Shown: piece by piece, positions 49,182 through 58,641 of the stretch
Layout of the letters: the number at the start of each line of letters is the position of its first letter
Position numbering within the stretch: position 1 is the stretch's first letter
Assembly (NCBI RefSeq): GCF_009734385.1
Contig: NZ_CP046452.1
Location: 1,798,001-1,862,000, forward strand
DNA: 64,000 nt
Source of the DNA: Corynebacterium kalinowskii
Lineage (GTDB): Bacteria; Actinomycetota; Actinomycetes; Mycobacteriales; Mycobacteriaceae
Direction: 5' to 3'
The notes under the pieces: generated by a model
What the model was told of the DNA's origin: nothing
The model's input: only the letters and a program-made list of their open reading frames with translations
Database searches by the model: none
Made by a program: the position numbers and the translations under genes

Positions 49182-49670
49182 TTAGGCGTTAATCCCCTTG
49201 ATGCGACGCCCGAGCTCGCGAGTGACTTCCCGCTCCTCGGTGCGCCGCTTAATATCCTGGCGCTTGTCGTAGTCTTGCTTACCTTGGGCGAGACCCAATT
49301 CGACCTTCAGCTTACCGTCCTTGAAGTACAGGGACAGCGGAATAAGGGTGCGCTTGCCATCGCGAACCTTGCCCATCAGGGCGTCGATTTCATACCGGTG
49401 CATGAGCAGCTTTCGGCTGCGTCGCGGCGTGTGGTTAGTCCAGTGGCCTTGGGTGTATTCCGGAATATACAGCGCGCGGAGCCAGACTTCGCCATTGTCG
49501 ATCGTGGCGAAGGCGTCGACAAGCGAGGCCTTGCCTTCGCGTAGCGACTTCACCTCGGTGCCTACGAGCTGAATGCCAGCTTCATAGGTTTCCAGGATGG
49601 TGAAGTCGTGCCGGGCCTTGCGGTTTGTCGCAATGACCGGGTTGTTCGTCGCCTTTTTCTTCTTTGCCAT
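49182..49670 (-). CDS. smpB: SsrA-binding protein
   Basis: This 162-residue RNA-binding protein brings tmRNA to stalled ribosomes. Family blocks are visible: NRKARHDFTILETYEAGIQLVGTEVKSLREGKASL, NGEVWLRALYIPEYTQG, HTPRRSRKLLMHRYEID and LIPLSLYFKDGKLKVELGLAQGKQDYDKRQDIKRR. The C-terminal basic tail is complete. A terminator hairpin sits immediately before the ATG, ending the ftsX transcript. ssrA lies under 1 kb downstream. Confidence 0.96.
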   Translation of the reverse strand: MAKKKKATNNPVIATNRKARHDFTILETYEAGIQLVGTEVKSLREGKASLVDAFATIDNGEVWLRALYIPEYTQGHWTNHTPRRSRKLLMHRYEIDALMGKVRDGKRTLIPLSLYFKDGKLKVELGLAQGKQDYDKRQDIKRRTEEREVTRELGRRIKGINA

Positions 49671-49678
49671 AACAAAAA

Positions 49679-49706
49679 TAGAGCCTACCGCGAAGGGTAG
49701 GCTCTA
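49679..49706 (-). terminator. Terminator of ftsEX
   Basis: Perfect 11-bp arms TAGAGCCTACC / GGTAGGCTCTA are followed on the minus strand by TTTTTGTT. It ends 9 bases before the smpB start codon. Confidence 0.9.
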
Positions 49707-49711
49707 CGAAA

Positions 49712-50614
49712 TCACTTTCGCACGTACAGTCTCAACGTCAACTGCGCTGTCAGTGCCGCGAACACCAATCCGATCAGCGCGACAACCGGGGCAACCACCC
49801 AGATGTCATCGGTGGTGACCGGGGCGATCAGCTGGGCGTCGTAAAGCCCGTGCAGCGCCGGATCGAGCACGAACTTCTTGCCCAGGTACAAGCCCAGCAC
49901 AGAAGCGATGGAACCGAGGAACGTCGCCACCACTGCCTCGAGCACGAACGGTGCCTGCGTGAACCAGCGGGACGCGCCGACCATGCGCATGATGGTCATT
50001 TCCTCGCGGCGGCTGAAGGCAGCGATCTGCACCATATTCGCGATGAGGAAGATCGCAGCGATGGCCTGGATGGCAGCCACCAGGAAGGTCGCGTTGCGGA
50101 TCGCGTTGAGGTTGTCGGTGGCGCCGCGTAGGTCATCGATCTGGTCCAGTACGCCGTCCACCTGTGGCATGTCACGGACCTCGTTGATCGCTTCGTTCTT
50201 CAGCGGATCCTTCAGTCGCACGTGCAGCGCTGCCGGCAGTGCGTCCGGAGATGTCTCCTGCACCAAGACCGGGTCGGTCTCCTGGAACAACTTCACAAAT
50301 CGCTCGTAGGACTCCTGGCGGTTGCGGAACGTTACGGACTCGACGCCCTCGTGATTTTCGAGCTTGGTCTTCACCTCCGCGCACTGCGGGGTCGTACAGT
50401 CCTTATCACCTGCGGAAATTGCCTCATCAAACTGCACAATCACTTCGACGCGGTCAAGGTAGATCTCTTTGGTGCGCTCAGTCATGCCGGTGACCAAAAA
50501 ACCGGTCGCAAGGAGTGCGAGCGAGATCGCAGTAGTAATGATGAGCGCGATGGTCATGGTCAGGTTGCGACCCAACCCCTGGAATGCTTCGCGGAAAACG
50601 ATACCTAGTCGCAT
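49712..50614 (-). CDS. ftsX: Cell division protein FtsX
   Basis: This 300-residue membrane subunit has one N-terminal helix (TMTIALIITTAISLALLATGFLV), a large extracellular loop with a Cys pair (KDCTTPQCAEVKTKLENHEG) and three C-terminal helices ending LTAQLTLRLYVRK. With FtsE it regulates peptidoglycan hydrolases at the septum; in mycobacteria FtsX activates RipC. It begins 3 bases after the ftsE stop. Confidence 0.95.
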   Translation of the reverse strand: MRLGIVFREAFQGLGRNLTMTIALIITTAISLALLATGFLVTGMTERTKEIYLDRVEVIVQFDEAISAGDKDCTTPQCAEVKTKLENHEGVESVTFRNRQESYERFVKLFQETDPVLVQETSPDALPAALHVRLKDPLKNEAINEVRDMPQVDGVLDQIDDLRGATDNLNAIRNATFLVAAIQAIAAIFLIANMVQIAAFSRREEMTIMRMVGASRWFTQAPFVLEAVVATFLGSIASVLGLYLGKKFVLDPALHGLYDAQLIAPVTTDDIWVVAPVVALIGLVFAALTAQLTLRLYVRK

Positions 50615-50617
50615 GAG

Positions 50618-51307
50618 TTAACGCCCCTCTCCGTACACGCCGTGTGCTTCGTCGCGGACCAGCTTGCCCATGTGCAGCTCGATCACGCGACGACGCATGT
50701 TGTTCACTGCCTGCGCGTTGTGCGTGGACATGATCACAGTGGTACCGAACTTATTAATACGGTTGAGCAGCACCATGATGTCTTGGGCGGTGTCTGGGTC
50801 GAGGTTGCCGGTGGGCTCATCTGCGAGCAGGACGAGCGGACGGTTCACAAAAGCGCGCGCGATAGCGACACGTTGCTGTTCACCGCCAGAAAGCTCGGCC
50901 GGCATACGGTTGGCTTTGGCGTCGAGCCCCACCATTTCCAGCGTCTCCATGACCGACTTTTCAATAGTGTTCTTTGGGCGACCGATCACCTCTAGGGCAA
51001 AGGCCACGTTCTGGTAGACCGTCTTCTTCTGCAGAAGCCGGAAGTCCTGGAACACGTAGCCAATGTGCTGGCGCAGCTTGTTCACCTGCCCGCCCCGCAA
51101 CTTATTGACGTGGAAATCCGACACGAACACATCGCCCGAGGTCGGCACTTCCTCCTTCAGCATCAGCTGAAGGAATGTCGATTTACCCGAGCCGGACGGG
51201 CCAATGAGGAAGACGAACTCCCCTTTTTCAATCTCTACCGAGACGTTGTCCAGCGCCGGGCGGGTCGAGGTCTTGTAAGACTTTGTCACCTGGTCGAATC
51301 TAATCAC
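50618..51307 (-). CDS. ftsE: Cell division ATP-binding protein FtsE
   Basis: This 229-residue ABC ATPase starts at GTG 51307 ([20 protein letters not shown]), the family's normal N terminus; the frame extends ten codons further without support. Walker A is GPSGSGKST, the signature is [17 protein letters not shown], Walker B is [12 protein letters not shown], and the switch His is in MSTHNAQ. It forms a complex with FtsX. Confidence 0.96.
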   Translation of the reverse strand: MIRFDQVTKSYKTSTRPALDNVSVEIEKGEFVFLIGPSGSGKSTFLQLMLKEEVPTSGDVFVSDFHVNKLRGGQVNKLRQHIGYVFQDFRLLQKKTVYQNVAFALEVIGRPKNTIEKSVMETLEMVGLDAKANRMPAELSGGEQQRVAIARAFVNRPLVLLADEPTGNLDPDTAQDIMVLLNRINKFGTTVIMSTHNAQAVNNMRRRVIELHMGKLVRDEAHGVYGEGR

Positions 51308-51400
51308 ACTGGCAACAGTAGTTGACTTTCCCCTCAATGGAAACTCTTGACAGCGTATTCCGAAGCGAAGTCAATCCTCGAAACAGCCCGATCAGAAGAG

Positions 51401-52501
51401 TTATTGCTCCACCTGCGACATCCGCCAGCGGATGCCGGCTTCCAAGAAGCCGTCGATCCCGCCATCAAGCACCTTGGACGGGTCGTTTTCCTCGTAGTTC
51501 ATCCGCAGGTCTTTCACCATTTGATAAGGATGCAGCACGTAGGAGCGCATTTGGTTGCCCCAGGAGGCGTTGCCGCCAGCTCCGAGGGCGTCCATTTCGG
51601 CGCGCTCTTCCTGTCGCTTGCGTTCCAACAGCTTCGCCTGCAGAACGCGCATCGCTGAGGCCTTGTTTTGAATCTGGGATTTTTCGTTCTGACAGGTCAC
51701 CACGATGCCGGTCGGAATGTGGGTCAGTCGAACTGCTGAGTCCGTAGTATTCACAGACTGACCACCAGGGCCCGAAGACCGGTAGACATCGACGCGGATC
51801 TCGGAGTCTGAGATGTCGATGGAGTCCGTCTGTTCTACGACTGGCAGCACCTCTACCTCAGCAAAAGACGTCTGGCGGCGGCCTTGGTTATCAAAGGGAG
51901 AGATGCGCACCAGTCGATGCGCGCCCTGCTCCACGGACAGCGTGCCGTACATGTACTCGCCGTGGACAACGAAGGTGGCGGACTTGATGCCAGCTTCTTC
52001 GGCATAGGAAATGTCGTAGACATCCACTTTGTGATCGTTCTTCTCCGCCCAACGCACGTACATGCGCATGAGCATTTCAGCCCAGTCCGCGGCATCGACG
52101 CCACCGGCGCCAGAACGGATACTGATCACGGCCTCGCGGGCATCGTATTCGCCCGAAAGCATGGTCTTGACTTCGAGAGAGGCAATATCAGCCCGTAGCT
52201 CGGCCAATTCTTCGTCGGCAAGCTCCGTGCTTTCACCTTCTTCTTCGGCGAGGTCGTACATGATCGGCAGGTCTTCGAGACGCTGGCGCAGGTCCGTCAC
52301 TTTACGCAGGGAGGCCTGGACGGCGGAGAGCGCCGAGGTCACTTGCTGGGCATTGTCGGGGTCATCCCACAGCGAAGGGTCAGAGGCCTTTTGCTCCAGT
52401 TCGCGCACGCGGTCAGACATTTCTGCCGGATCCATCACCTTTTCAATACTGGTGAGGGTGGTGTCCAATTGGCTTAGTTCTGCAGAAATCTCCGGGCGCA
52501 T
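51401..52501 (-). CDS. prfB: Peptide chain release factor 2
   Basis: This 366-residue factor recognises UGA and UAA through the SPF tripeptide (RISPFDNQG) and triggers hydrolysis through GGQ ([20 protein letters not shown]). The gene is one uninterrupted frame, so the autoregulatory +1 frameshift of E. coli prfB is absent, as usual in actinobacteria. It is upstream of ftsE, the common actinobacterial order. Confidence 0.96.
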   Translation of the reverse strand: MRPEISAELSQLDTTLTSIEKVMDPAEMSDRVRELEQKASDPSLWDDPDNAQQVTSALSAVQASLRKVTDLRQRLEDLPIMYDLAEEEGESTELADEELAELRADIASLEVKTMLSGEYDAREAVISIRSGAGGVDAADWAEMLMRMYVRWAEKNDHKVDVYDISYAEEAGIKSATFVVHGEYMYGTLSVEQGAHRLVRISPFDNQGRRQTSFAEVEVLPVVEQTDSIDISDSEIRVDVYRSSGPGGQSVNTTDSAVRLTHIPTGIVVTCQNEKSQIQNKASAMRVLQAKLLERKRQEERAEMDALGAGGNASWGNQMRSYVLHPYQMVKDLRMNYEENDPSKVLDGGIDGFLEAGIRWRMSQVEQ

Positions 52502-52512
52502 AGTCCCCCACT

Positions 52513-53034
52513 TTACTGCAGGTGCTTCGAGGGACGAGAACGGGCTGTCCCACGATCAGCGAGGTTTACTACGAGAACTGCAAGTATGAGTACCACCAGC
52601 GCCACGATGCAACCCGCCGACATGATCACGGTCAGCAGCGCGCCCATTCCGTCATCTCCCGGGCCCGCTTCCCACGTGCCATACGCGGTGAGAAAGCTCA
52701 AGGCTGCCGACCACCACACGATCACCAACTCGGAGCGACGGGGCCGCAGAATTACGCTTGCGAGCACGAAAGAAGAAAGCCCCAGGATCCAGGGCACATT
52801 GTATTCCCAATTCCCCCATTGGCCAGCTTCATCAAAGGCAATCGCCAGACCTGCTGCGACTCCTCCCAGCACCAGGCTGGTCACAACGAGGAGCATGTTT
52901 CGCCGCGCCCTAGGTAGTGGCTCTTCCATGAGCTGCAAGGCAGCAACGACCCCCGCGACAATTGCAGACGCCACAATCCCGATCGCTAACAATTGGCTTC
53001 TGTCTCGCTTTCGCCTGTAGTTCGTCAGAATCAC
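52513..53034 (-). CDS. Hypothetical membrane protein (173 residues)
   Basis: About five hydrophobic helices are visible: [71 protein letters not shown] and [23 protein letters not shown]. The N terminus is basic ([10 protein letters not shown]). It ends 12 bases before prfB. No family recognised. Confidence 0.6.
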   Translation of the reverse strand: MILTNYRRKRDRSQLLAIGIVASAIVAGVVAALQLMEEPLPRARRNMLLVVTSLVLGGVAAGLAIAFDEAGQWGNWEYNVPWILGLSSFVLASVILRPRRSELVIVWWSAALSFLTAYGTWEAGPGDDGMGALLTVIMSAGCIVALVVLILAVLVVNLADRGTARSRPSKHLQ

Positions 53035-53055
53035 CCAAGTTCTAAGCCATCGATG

Positions 53056-53553
53056 CTACTTCACGGCTGCACCCGGCCGAATTTCGTCCCGATCCCGATG
53101 ATCAGACCACAGCCCAAGCAATAGACCAGCGAGCGACTGGACCCCGACCAGAGCCAAGCACACGAAAAACAGGGAGTTCGCCCATAGTGGATCCGATCCC
53201 CGCTGCGCTGTCACCAGGACCCAGGCCAAAGTTGTCCCCATCAAGGAACCCCAACCGGAAGCGGTCAACCCTGAAATCAGGTACTTCGCGTGGAATCCAA
53301 CGAATGTCGAAGCGAGCGCAGCAATCAGGATCGACGCGAGCGGAATACTCGCTGATAGATTCAAGCTGTCTCCGAAATTCTTGAAAGAATTGAAAAACAG
53401 TACGAAACTAGTGGCCAGTGGCAGCAATGCCACTATTGGCATCGATAGACCCGCAGGTCGCTCAGGGAAATCTTCTGAAACTCGAGCCCATAGGTGAACG
53501 GCAGCAGACACAATTGTCCCACCTATGAACATCACCACAGCGGGAATATACAT
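53056..53553 (-). CDS. Hypothetical membrane protein (165 residues)
   Basis: Helices are visible at the N terminus (VVMFIGGTIVSAAVHLWARV), at IVALLPLATSFVLFFNSF, at ASIPLASILIAALASTFVGF and at LFFVCLALVGVQSLAGLLLGLW; the tail is polar (SDHRDRDEIRPG). It is divergent from the inositol monophosphatase gene and 21 bases upstream of the previous membrane protein, so the two may form an operon. No family recognised. Confidence 0.6.
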   Translation of the reverse strand: MYIPAVVMFIGGTIVSAAVHLWARVSEDFPERPAGLSMPIVALLPLATSFVLFFNSFKNFGDSLNLSASIPLASILIAALASTFVGFHAKYLISGLTASGWGSLMGTTLAWVLVTAQRGSDPLWANSLFFVCLALVGVQSLAGLLLGLWSDHRDRDEIRPGAAVK

Positions 53554-53598
53554 GCCACTAATTTATCCCTCAGGAACCAGATTGGCACAATAGACATT

Positions 53599-54435
53599 AT
53601 GGCCGTTCCACAGAATTTCACCGATATGATCGACACCTTCACAAAAACCTTTGTGATCGCGCACGATCAGGACACCGACGAACATCTCGCACAGACGCTG
53701 GTTTTCAATGCTGGCCGTCTCGCCTGGCGCATCCGCGAGCTGGGCATCACCACTGAACAGAAGACTTCGGTGTCGGATGTTGTCACCGAGGCCGATAAGG
53801 CTGCCGAACGCTTTATCGCCGGAGCTCTGGAAACGCTGCGCCCAGAGGATGGAATTCTCGGCGAGGAAGGTGCTGCCCGGGAAAGCATTTCCGGTCGCAC
53901 CTGGGTCGTTGATCCGGTGGATGGCACCTACAACTTCTCAACAGGCTCTGACTACTGGTGCTCAGCAATCGCCCTGGTTAAAGGCGATCCGGATGATCCA
54001 GATGAGCTCCTGTTCGGCGCAGTACACCGCCCCGCCATGGGGTACACCTGGTTCGGCGGACCGAATATTCCAACCACAAGGGATGGCAAGGACGTCGAGA
54101 AGCTAGGCGATAATCCCCTCGCTTTGGTGGGCCTCGGCACCTACCTCCACCCCACTTATCTGGCGCAGGAACCAGTGCGGGAGGCGTGGCAAAAGGTGGC
54201 AGAGCAAGTGGCCAGCCTGCGCATGCTTGGCGCTGGCTCGGTCGATCTGGGCAGCGTCGCGGACGGCACATTGGGGCTGTGGCTGCAGCACACGGTCGCG
54301 TCCTGGGATTGGTTGCCGGGTCGTGCGTTGGTCGAAGGCGCGGGCGGCAAAGCTGTGAAGTTTGACGCCGGCGGGGTCACGTGGTGCCTGGCCGGAAACG
54401 AGAAAGCGGTGAATGAAGCCCTCGCCCTGTTCTAA
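53599..54435 (+). CDS. Inositol monophosphatase-family protein
   Basis: This 278-residue metal-dependent phosphatase has the family metal site GILGEEGA (Glu) and WVVDPVDGTYNFSTGSDYW, with the C-terminal site VASWDWLPGRALVEGAGG. It pairs with hisN 9 bases downstream, the same order as C. glutamicum cg0910-cg0911. Substrate could be inositol phosphate or another small phosphate ester. ATG 53599 is used; the frame extends further but through the divergent promoter. Confidence 0.88.
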   Translation: MAVPQNFTDMIDTFTKTFVIAHDQDTDEHLAQTLVFNAGRLAWRIRELGITTEQKTSVSDVVTEADKAAERFIAGALETLRPEDGILGEEGAARESISGRTWVVDPVDGTYNFSTGSDYWCSAIALVKGDPDDPDELLFGAVHRPAMGYTWFGGPNIPTTRDGKDVEKLGDNPLALVGLGTYLHPTYLAQEPVREAWQKVAEQVASLRMLGAGSVDLGSVADGTLGLWLQHTVASWDWLPGRALVEGAGGKAVKFDAGGVTWCLAGNEKAVNEALALF

Positions 54436-54444
54436 GCTGGACGC

Positions 54445-55221
54445 ATGTACGCAGAAGACCTTGCGCTGGCTCTAGAGCTGGCAAACATTGCTGACAAGAT
54501 CACCCTCGACCGTTTTGAAGCCTCTGACCTGCAGGTTAGCTCCAAGCCAGATTTGACTCCGGTATCCGATGCTGACCTTGCCGTAGAGGAGGCACTCCGC
54601 GAGCGTCTATCCACCGACCGCCCAGCCGATGCCATCCTCGGCGAAGAATTTGGCGGAGACGCAGTGCTTGAGGGCCGCCAGTGGGTCATCGACCCCATCG
54701 ACGGCACCAAGAACTTCGTGCGCGGAGTTCCGGTGTATGCCACCCTCATCGCCCTGCTTGTCGACGGCCAGCCCGTGGTCGGTGTCATCTCCGCACCGGC
54801 CCTCGCCCGCCGTTGGTGGGCCGCCGAAGGCTCTGGTGCGTGGCGCGCATTTAATGGCGGCTCGCCAAAGAAGCTGAGCGTGTCTGGAGTGTCGGCCATC
54901 GAGGACGCGTCCGTATCTTTCTCTTCCCTGGACGGCTGGCGCGACCGAGGCCTTCGCGACGGCTTCATCCGCCTCGCCGACGACACTTGGCGCCTGCGTG
55001 GCTACGGCGATTTCTTGTCCTACTGCTTCGTGGCAGAGGGGGCAGTCGACATCGCAGCTGAGCCCGAGGTCAGCCTGTGGGACCTCGCTCCGCTAGCCGT
55101 GCTCGTCACCGAAGCCGGCGGTCGCTTCACATCCCTAGCAGGCGAGGATGGACCCCACGGTGGCGATGCCATCGCCACCAATGGGCAGCTTCACGACGCC
55201 GCCCTGAGCTACCTACGCTAG
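54445..55221 (+). CDS. hisN: Histidinol-phosphatase
   Basis: This 258-residue inositol-phosphatase-fold enzyme has [35 protein letters not shown] and [19 protein letters not shown]. It matches C. glutamicum HisN (260 residues), the HisN-type histidinol-phosphatase that actinobacteria use for histidine synthesis. It overlaps the convergent protease gene by 9 bases at the stops. Confidence 0.9.
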   Translation: MYAEDLALALELANIADKITLDRFEASDLQVSSKPDLTPVSDADLAVEEALRERLSTDRPADAILGEEFGGDAVLEGRQWVIDPIDGTKNFVRGVPVYATLIALLVDGQPVVGVISAPALARRWWAAEGSGAWRAFNGGSPKKLSVSGVSAIEDASVSFSSLDGWRDRGLRDGFIRLADDTWRLRGYGDFLSYCFVAEGAVDIAAEPEVSLWDLAPLAVLVTEAGGRFTSLAGEDGPHGGDAIATNGQLHDAALSYLR

Positions 55222-56064
55222 GTAGAAGCCAGCGCCCGTGCCGCCCTGACTGTTCAAGCGTTCAAGAATCCGATCGATTGGCGAGGCCAGGGTTGGCATG
55301 TGCAGCGGGCCCTGCCATGGGTTGGTGCACGGGCCTGCCGGAACGATCGGGTTACCGCCAGAAATTACGCCGATCAGACGATCGCCCTGGAACATCGGCG
55401 CACCCGAGTCACCCTGCATCGCGCAGACCTGCGAGTTGTAGGCATCCCATGCCACACCACAGGTGTAGCCGGTGGCCACGCCCTTCTTGCACACTTGCTG
55501 GCCAAATGCCGGTTGGCCACCCACGGCATTAATCGTCACGCCATTGTATGAGCGGGTGAGCTGCGCCGTCTGATTGAACTGAACGACCGCAAAATCTAGG
55601 TCTGGGGCTACCTGCACAACATGGCCGGCTACGCCCGCGTTCGGAGCGTCCGCAGAAAAGACCTCGGCACCGACTGCGCCGCAGTGTCCTGCAGTGATAC
55701 CGACCTTGTTGCCGTGCATGTCGTACCCCGCGACTGCGAGGGTACACATCTTTTCGTTACTGATAAACAGCGGCGTACCGGGACCGAAGAGAGCTTGACC
55801 TGCACCTTCATGTGCTTTCGCCTCGGCCGGGATGTCAGGCGCGTTGAACCAACTGCCCGGAACTCGGTGCAGTACAGGACCGAGGTGTTGTGCCATGACC
55901 TGAGCCTGGATATCTGTGCGCCAGTGATAATTCGGACCGTCTACGAGGCCTTCAAAAGTTGCCGGTGCTGCCTCGTATGCCTGCGCCGATGATGTGCCTG
56001 CCAACAAGGCAAGCACCGCAATCGAGGATCCGATGAGTGCACGGACAGGGCGCTTGAGGGACAT
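55213..56064 (-). CDS. Secreted trypsin-like serine protease
   Basis: This 283-residue exported protease has a signal peptide ending SSAQA (about residue 29). The catalytic triad is visible: His127 in GITAGHC, Asp157 in PDLDFAVV and Ser220 in MQGDSGAP. Cys pairs (CTLAV...GHC; VCKKGV...YTCGV) suggest disulphides. A pro-region of ~70 residues may precede the mature enzyme. It is monocistronic. The chymotrypsin-fold (S1) family is clear; the target is unknown. Confidence 0.88.
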   Translation of the reverse strand: MSLKRPVRALIGSSIAVLALLAGTSSAQAYEAAPATFEGLVDGPNYHWRTDIQAQVMAQHLGPVLHRVPGSWFNAPDIPAEAKAHEGAGQALFGPGTPLFISNEKMCTLAVAGYDMHGNKVGITAGHCGAVGAEVFSADAPNAGVAGHVVQVAPDLDFAVVQFNQTAQLTRSYNGVTINAVGGQPAFGQQVCKKGVATGYTCGVAWDAYNSQVCAMQGDSGAPMFQGDRLIGVISGGNPIVPAGPCTNPWQGPLHMPTLASPIDRILERLNSQGGTGAGFYLA

Positions 56065-56371
56065 ATCTCACAAACTTTCACGGTGGGCAATAACTGTTCG
56101 ATACAGAATACAAGAACTGTTACCAATGTGGCGGATGTTATTGGCTGCAGTTTTCTACACCCCGCTATCCTGGCACGTTGTCCGGCTTGCGAGAGTCAGG
56201 CACCCCCGATCGGGCTGCGAGCGAGTTACCCGACATGACTTTGCCCGGCACAACCCAATTTGTGGAACCCCATACACCGACGAAATGCGGACTCCCACAG
56301 CCGAATCGCACGGTTTCTACCCGCGATATTGTGTTTCATATATCGAAAACAGTGCTGCGAAGTCGAACACC
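56065..56371. other. Spacer upstream of the protease gene
   Basis: About 300 bases with no supported gene. It should hold the protease promoter (minus strand). I see no clear operator. Confidence 0.4.
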
Positions 56372-56405
56372 AAAAATCCCTCGCTGTACGCAGCGAGGGA
56401 TTTTT
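56372..56405 (-). terminator. Terminator of the transcarboxylase operon
   Basis: A perfect 15-bp hairpin AAAAATCCCTCGCTG / CAGCGAGGGATTTTT with a four-base loop lies 10 bases after the biotin carrier stop. Confidence 0.95.
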
Positions 56406-56414
56406 CAGGAGGTC

Positions 56415-56777
56415 TTAAGCGATTTCGATGAGAGGCTGACCGCCCTGAACCGGGTCGCCAGGCTCCACGTGAATCGCGGTGACTGTACCGGCGTTAGGGG
56501 CGGTAATTTCGGTCTCCATCTTCATGGCTTCCAAGATCAGGAGGACCTGGCCGGCCTCGATGGTGTCGCCTTCTGCAACGAGCACCTTGAAGACAGAGCC
56601 TGCCAATGGCGCGGTCACGGCATTGAGGGAGGTGCCGGAGACCTTGGCGTTGGACGGTTCGGAGTGCAGGGATGCGGTACCGCCACCGAAGACGATCGGG
56701 GCGAGGGTGCGCTGCTCCTCCTCTACCTCGACATCGACACTGTAGGCGACACCGTTGACGGTTACTTTGAGTTTCAT
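56415..56777 (-). CDS. Transcarboxylase 1.3S biotin carrier subunit
   Basis: This 120-residue biotin carrier begins [20 protein letters not shown], then has a short FGGGT linker like the Propionibacterium 1.3S subunit (123 residues). The biotinyl domain (about 53-120) carries the biotinylated Lys86 in LEAMKMETE. It shuttles carboxyl groups between the 12S and 5S active sites. ATG 56777 is chosen; an upstream extension would overlap the 87-residue gene. It is the last gene of the operon, followed by a strong terminator. Confidence 0.93.
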   Translation of the reverse strand: MKLKVTVNGVAYSVDVEVEEEQRTLAPIVFGGGTASLHSEPSNAKVSGTSLNAVTAPLAGSVFKVLVAEGDTIEAGQVLLILEAMKMETEITAPNAGTVTAIHVEPGDPVQGGQPLIEIA

Positions 56778-56797
56778 AATCTTCCTTCGAACACCTA

Positions 56798-57061
56798 TCA
56801 GAGTTGCTGGCTTCGGGTCTGGACAGCTTGGCGTCCCTGCGCCGCCCACGTGCGATGGCGCGAGAACTTCACGGCCTTGATCTTGCCGCGGTTGCCCAGG
56901 TAGGCGGAGACCGCTGCGCTGATCGCCATGAGGACGTCCTCTGGGATCTCTTGGTCGGAGCGCTTCTTCAACTCGGCGAGCTCAGCCTCGACAGAGTCAA
57001 GCCTGAGGGACAATTGCGAGACGAGCTCTTGCAGCTCTTTGCTAGTCATGTCAGTCATCAT
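56798..57061 (-). CDS. Small transcarboxylase-operon protein (87 residues)
   Basis: This short protein lies between the 12S and 1.3S genes. The N-terminal half is a predicted coiled coil ([20 protein letters not shown], then ELAELKKRS). The C-terminal half reads [20 protein letters not shown] then [20 protein letters not shown], resembling the short protein encoded between mmdA and the biotin carrier in Propionibacterium, and the N-terminal helix region of OadG/epsilon-like subunits. A structural or tethering role in the complex is inferred. The ATG lies 9 bases after the 12S stop. Confidence 0.7.
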   Translation of the reverse strand: MMTDMTSKELQELVSQLSLRLDSVEAELAELKKRSDQEIPEDVLMAISAAVSAYLGNRGKIKAVKFSRHRTWAAQGRQAVQTRSQQL

Positions 57062-57070
57062 GAGTCCGCC

Positions 57071-58630
57071 TTACGCTGGGCCGAGGCCGTGCTTCTTGGC
57101 AGGGCGGGTCGTACGCTTGTTGGCCAGGACCTCGAGAGCCATAGCTACTTCGCCACGGGTGACAGCCGGGTCAATGATGTCATCGACCAGGCCACGGGAT
57201 GCCGCCATGAATGGCGTCGAGAAGGTGTCCTTGTAGAGCTGAACCAGTTCGGCCCGCTTGGTCTCAGGATCCTCCGCGTTTTCGATTTCCTTGCGGAAGA
57301 CCACGTTCACGGCGCCGTCGGCGCCCATCACGGCGATCTCAGCCGTTGGCCAGGCAAAGACGCGGTCTGCGCCGAGGTCCTTGGAACACATAGCCAGGTG
57401 GGCTCCACCGTAAGACTTACGCAGGACCACGGTGATCTTTGGCACCGTTGCCGAGGAGTAGGCATACAGCATTTTGGCACCGTGACGGATGATGCCACCG
57501 TGCTCCTGGGCGACACCCGGCATGAAGCCAGGGACGTCGACAAGTGTGAGTAGTGGGATGTTGAAGGCGTTGCAGAAGCGGATGAACTGCGAGCCCTTGT
57601 CGGAGGAGTCGATGTCGAGCACGCCGGACATGACATTCGGCTGGTTGGCAATGATGCCCACGGTGCGACCAACGATGCGACCGAAGCCGACAACCATGTT
57701 CGGCGCGAAGCCTGCCTGGGATTCGAGGAAGTCACCACGGTCAACGATGCGGGCGATCACTTCGCGGACGTCGTAGCCCTTCTTGCCTTCCACCGGAACG
57801 ATATCGCGCAGGGACTCGTCAGGCTCGACAACGTAGTCCGGATCCACCACAGGTGGCTCTTCGGTGTTGTTCTGAGGAAGGAAGCTCAGGAGCTTCTGAG
57901 CGATGATGATCGCTTGCTCGTCATCCTCGGCAATGAAGTGGATGTTGCCAGCCTTCGCCATGTGCGCATCAGGGCCACCGAGCTGTTCTGCGGTGACAAC
58001 TTCGCCGGTCACAGACTTGATCACGCCTGGGCCTGTGATGAACATGTTGGCCTTGCGGGTCTGGATGATGAAGTCGGTCAGCGCTGGGGAGTACGCAGCA
58101 CCACCGGCACACGGGCCAGCAATGATGGAGATCTGCGGGACCAAGCCGGAGAGCAAAACGTTCTGGTAGAAGACCTTGCCATAACCCGAAAGGGAGTCGA
58201 TGCCTTCCTGGACGCGCGCTCCGCCGGAGTCGTTAATGAAAACGAATGGGGTGCCAGTAGTTGCGGAAGCTTCCATCATGGCGGCGACCTTGTTGGACTG
58301 AGTCTCGCCCGCGGAGCCACCCATGACGCTGAAGTCCTGGGACGCGACGTGGACCGGGCGTCCGAAGACAGCGCCAACGCCGGTGACGACGCCATCGGCT
58401 GGGGCCTCAGCCTTGTCCATGCCGAATTCGGTAGTGCGGTGCTTGGCAAACATGCCGGTTTCGCGGAAGGTGTCATCGTCGATCAGCAGGTCAACGCGCT
58501 CACGAGCGGTGAGCTTTCCGCGCTCATGCTGCTTCTCGAGCTTGGCTTCGCCGCCGCCGAGGGAGACCTTGTGCTTGGCCTCGGCAAGCTTGTCGAGGCG
58601 CTCTTGCATAGTTGGATCTTGGTTCGTCAT
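57071..58630 (-). CDS. mmdA: Transcarboxylase 12S subunit (methylmalonyl-CoA carboxyltransferase)
   Basis: This 519-residue acyl-CoA carboxyltransferase has ERGKLTARERVDLLIDDDTF near residues 36-55, then ASQDFSVMGGSAGETQSNKV, FINDSGGARVQEGIDSLSGYG (N-terminal oxyanion hole), PCAGGAAYSPALTDF, and in the second half VDVPGFMPGVAQEHGGIIRHGAKMLYAYS and KSYGGAHLAMCSKDLGADRVFAWP. With the 5S and 1.3S neighbours it should move carboxyl from methylmalonyl-CoA to biotin. As an isolated gene it could be a propionyl-CoA carboxylase beta chain, but the neighbouring 5S gene favours the transcarboxylase. Confidence 0.92.
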   Translation of the reverse strand: MTNQDPTMQERLDKLAEAKHKVSLGGGEAKLEKQHERGKLTARERVDLLIDDDTFRETGMFAKHRTTEFGMDKAEAPADGVVTGVGAVFGRPVHVASQDFSVMGGSAGETQSNKVAAMMEASATTGTPFVFINDSGGARVQEGIDSLSGYGKVFYQNVLLSGLVPQISIIAGPCAGGAAYSPALTDFIIQTRKANMFITGPGVIKSVTGEVVTAEQLGGPDAHMAKAGNIHFIAEDDEQAIIIAQKLLSFLPQNNTEEPPVVDPDYVVEPDESLRDIVPVEGKKGYDVREVIARIVDRGDFLESQAGFAPNMVVGFGRIVGRTVGIIANQPNVMSGVLDIDSSDKGSQFIRFCNAFNIPLLTLVDVPGFMPGVAQEHGGIIRHGAKMLYAYSSATVPKITVVLRKSYGGAHLAMCSKDLGADRVFAWPTAEIAVMGADGAVNVVFRKEIENAEDPETKRAELVQLYKDTFSTPFMAASRGLVDDIIDPAVTRGEVAMALEVLANKRTTRPAKKHGLGPA

Positions 58631-58641
58631 GTCTTGTCCTT

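Noticed and set aside
51401..52501. Possible programmed frameshift in prfB
   Set aside because: The gene is a single continuous frame with the SPF and GGQ motifs; no internal UGA is present.
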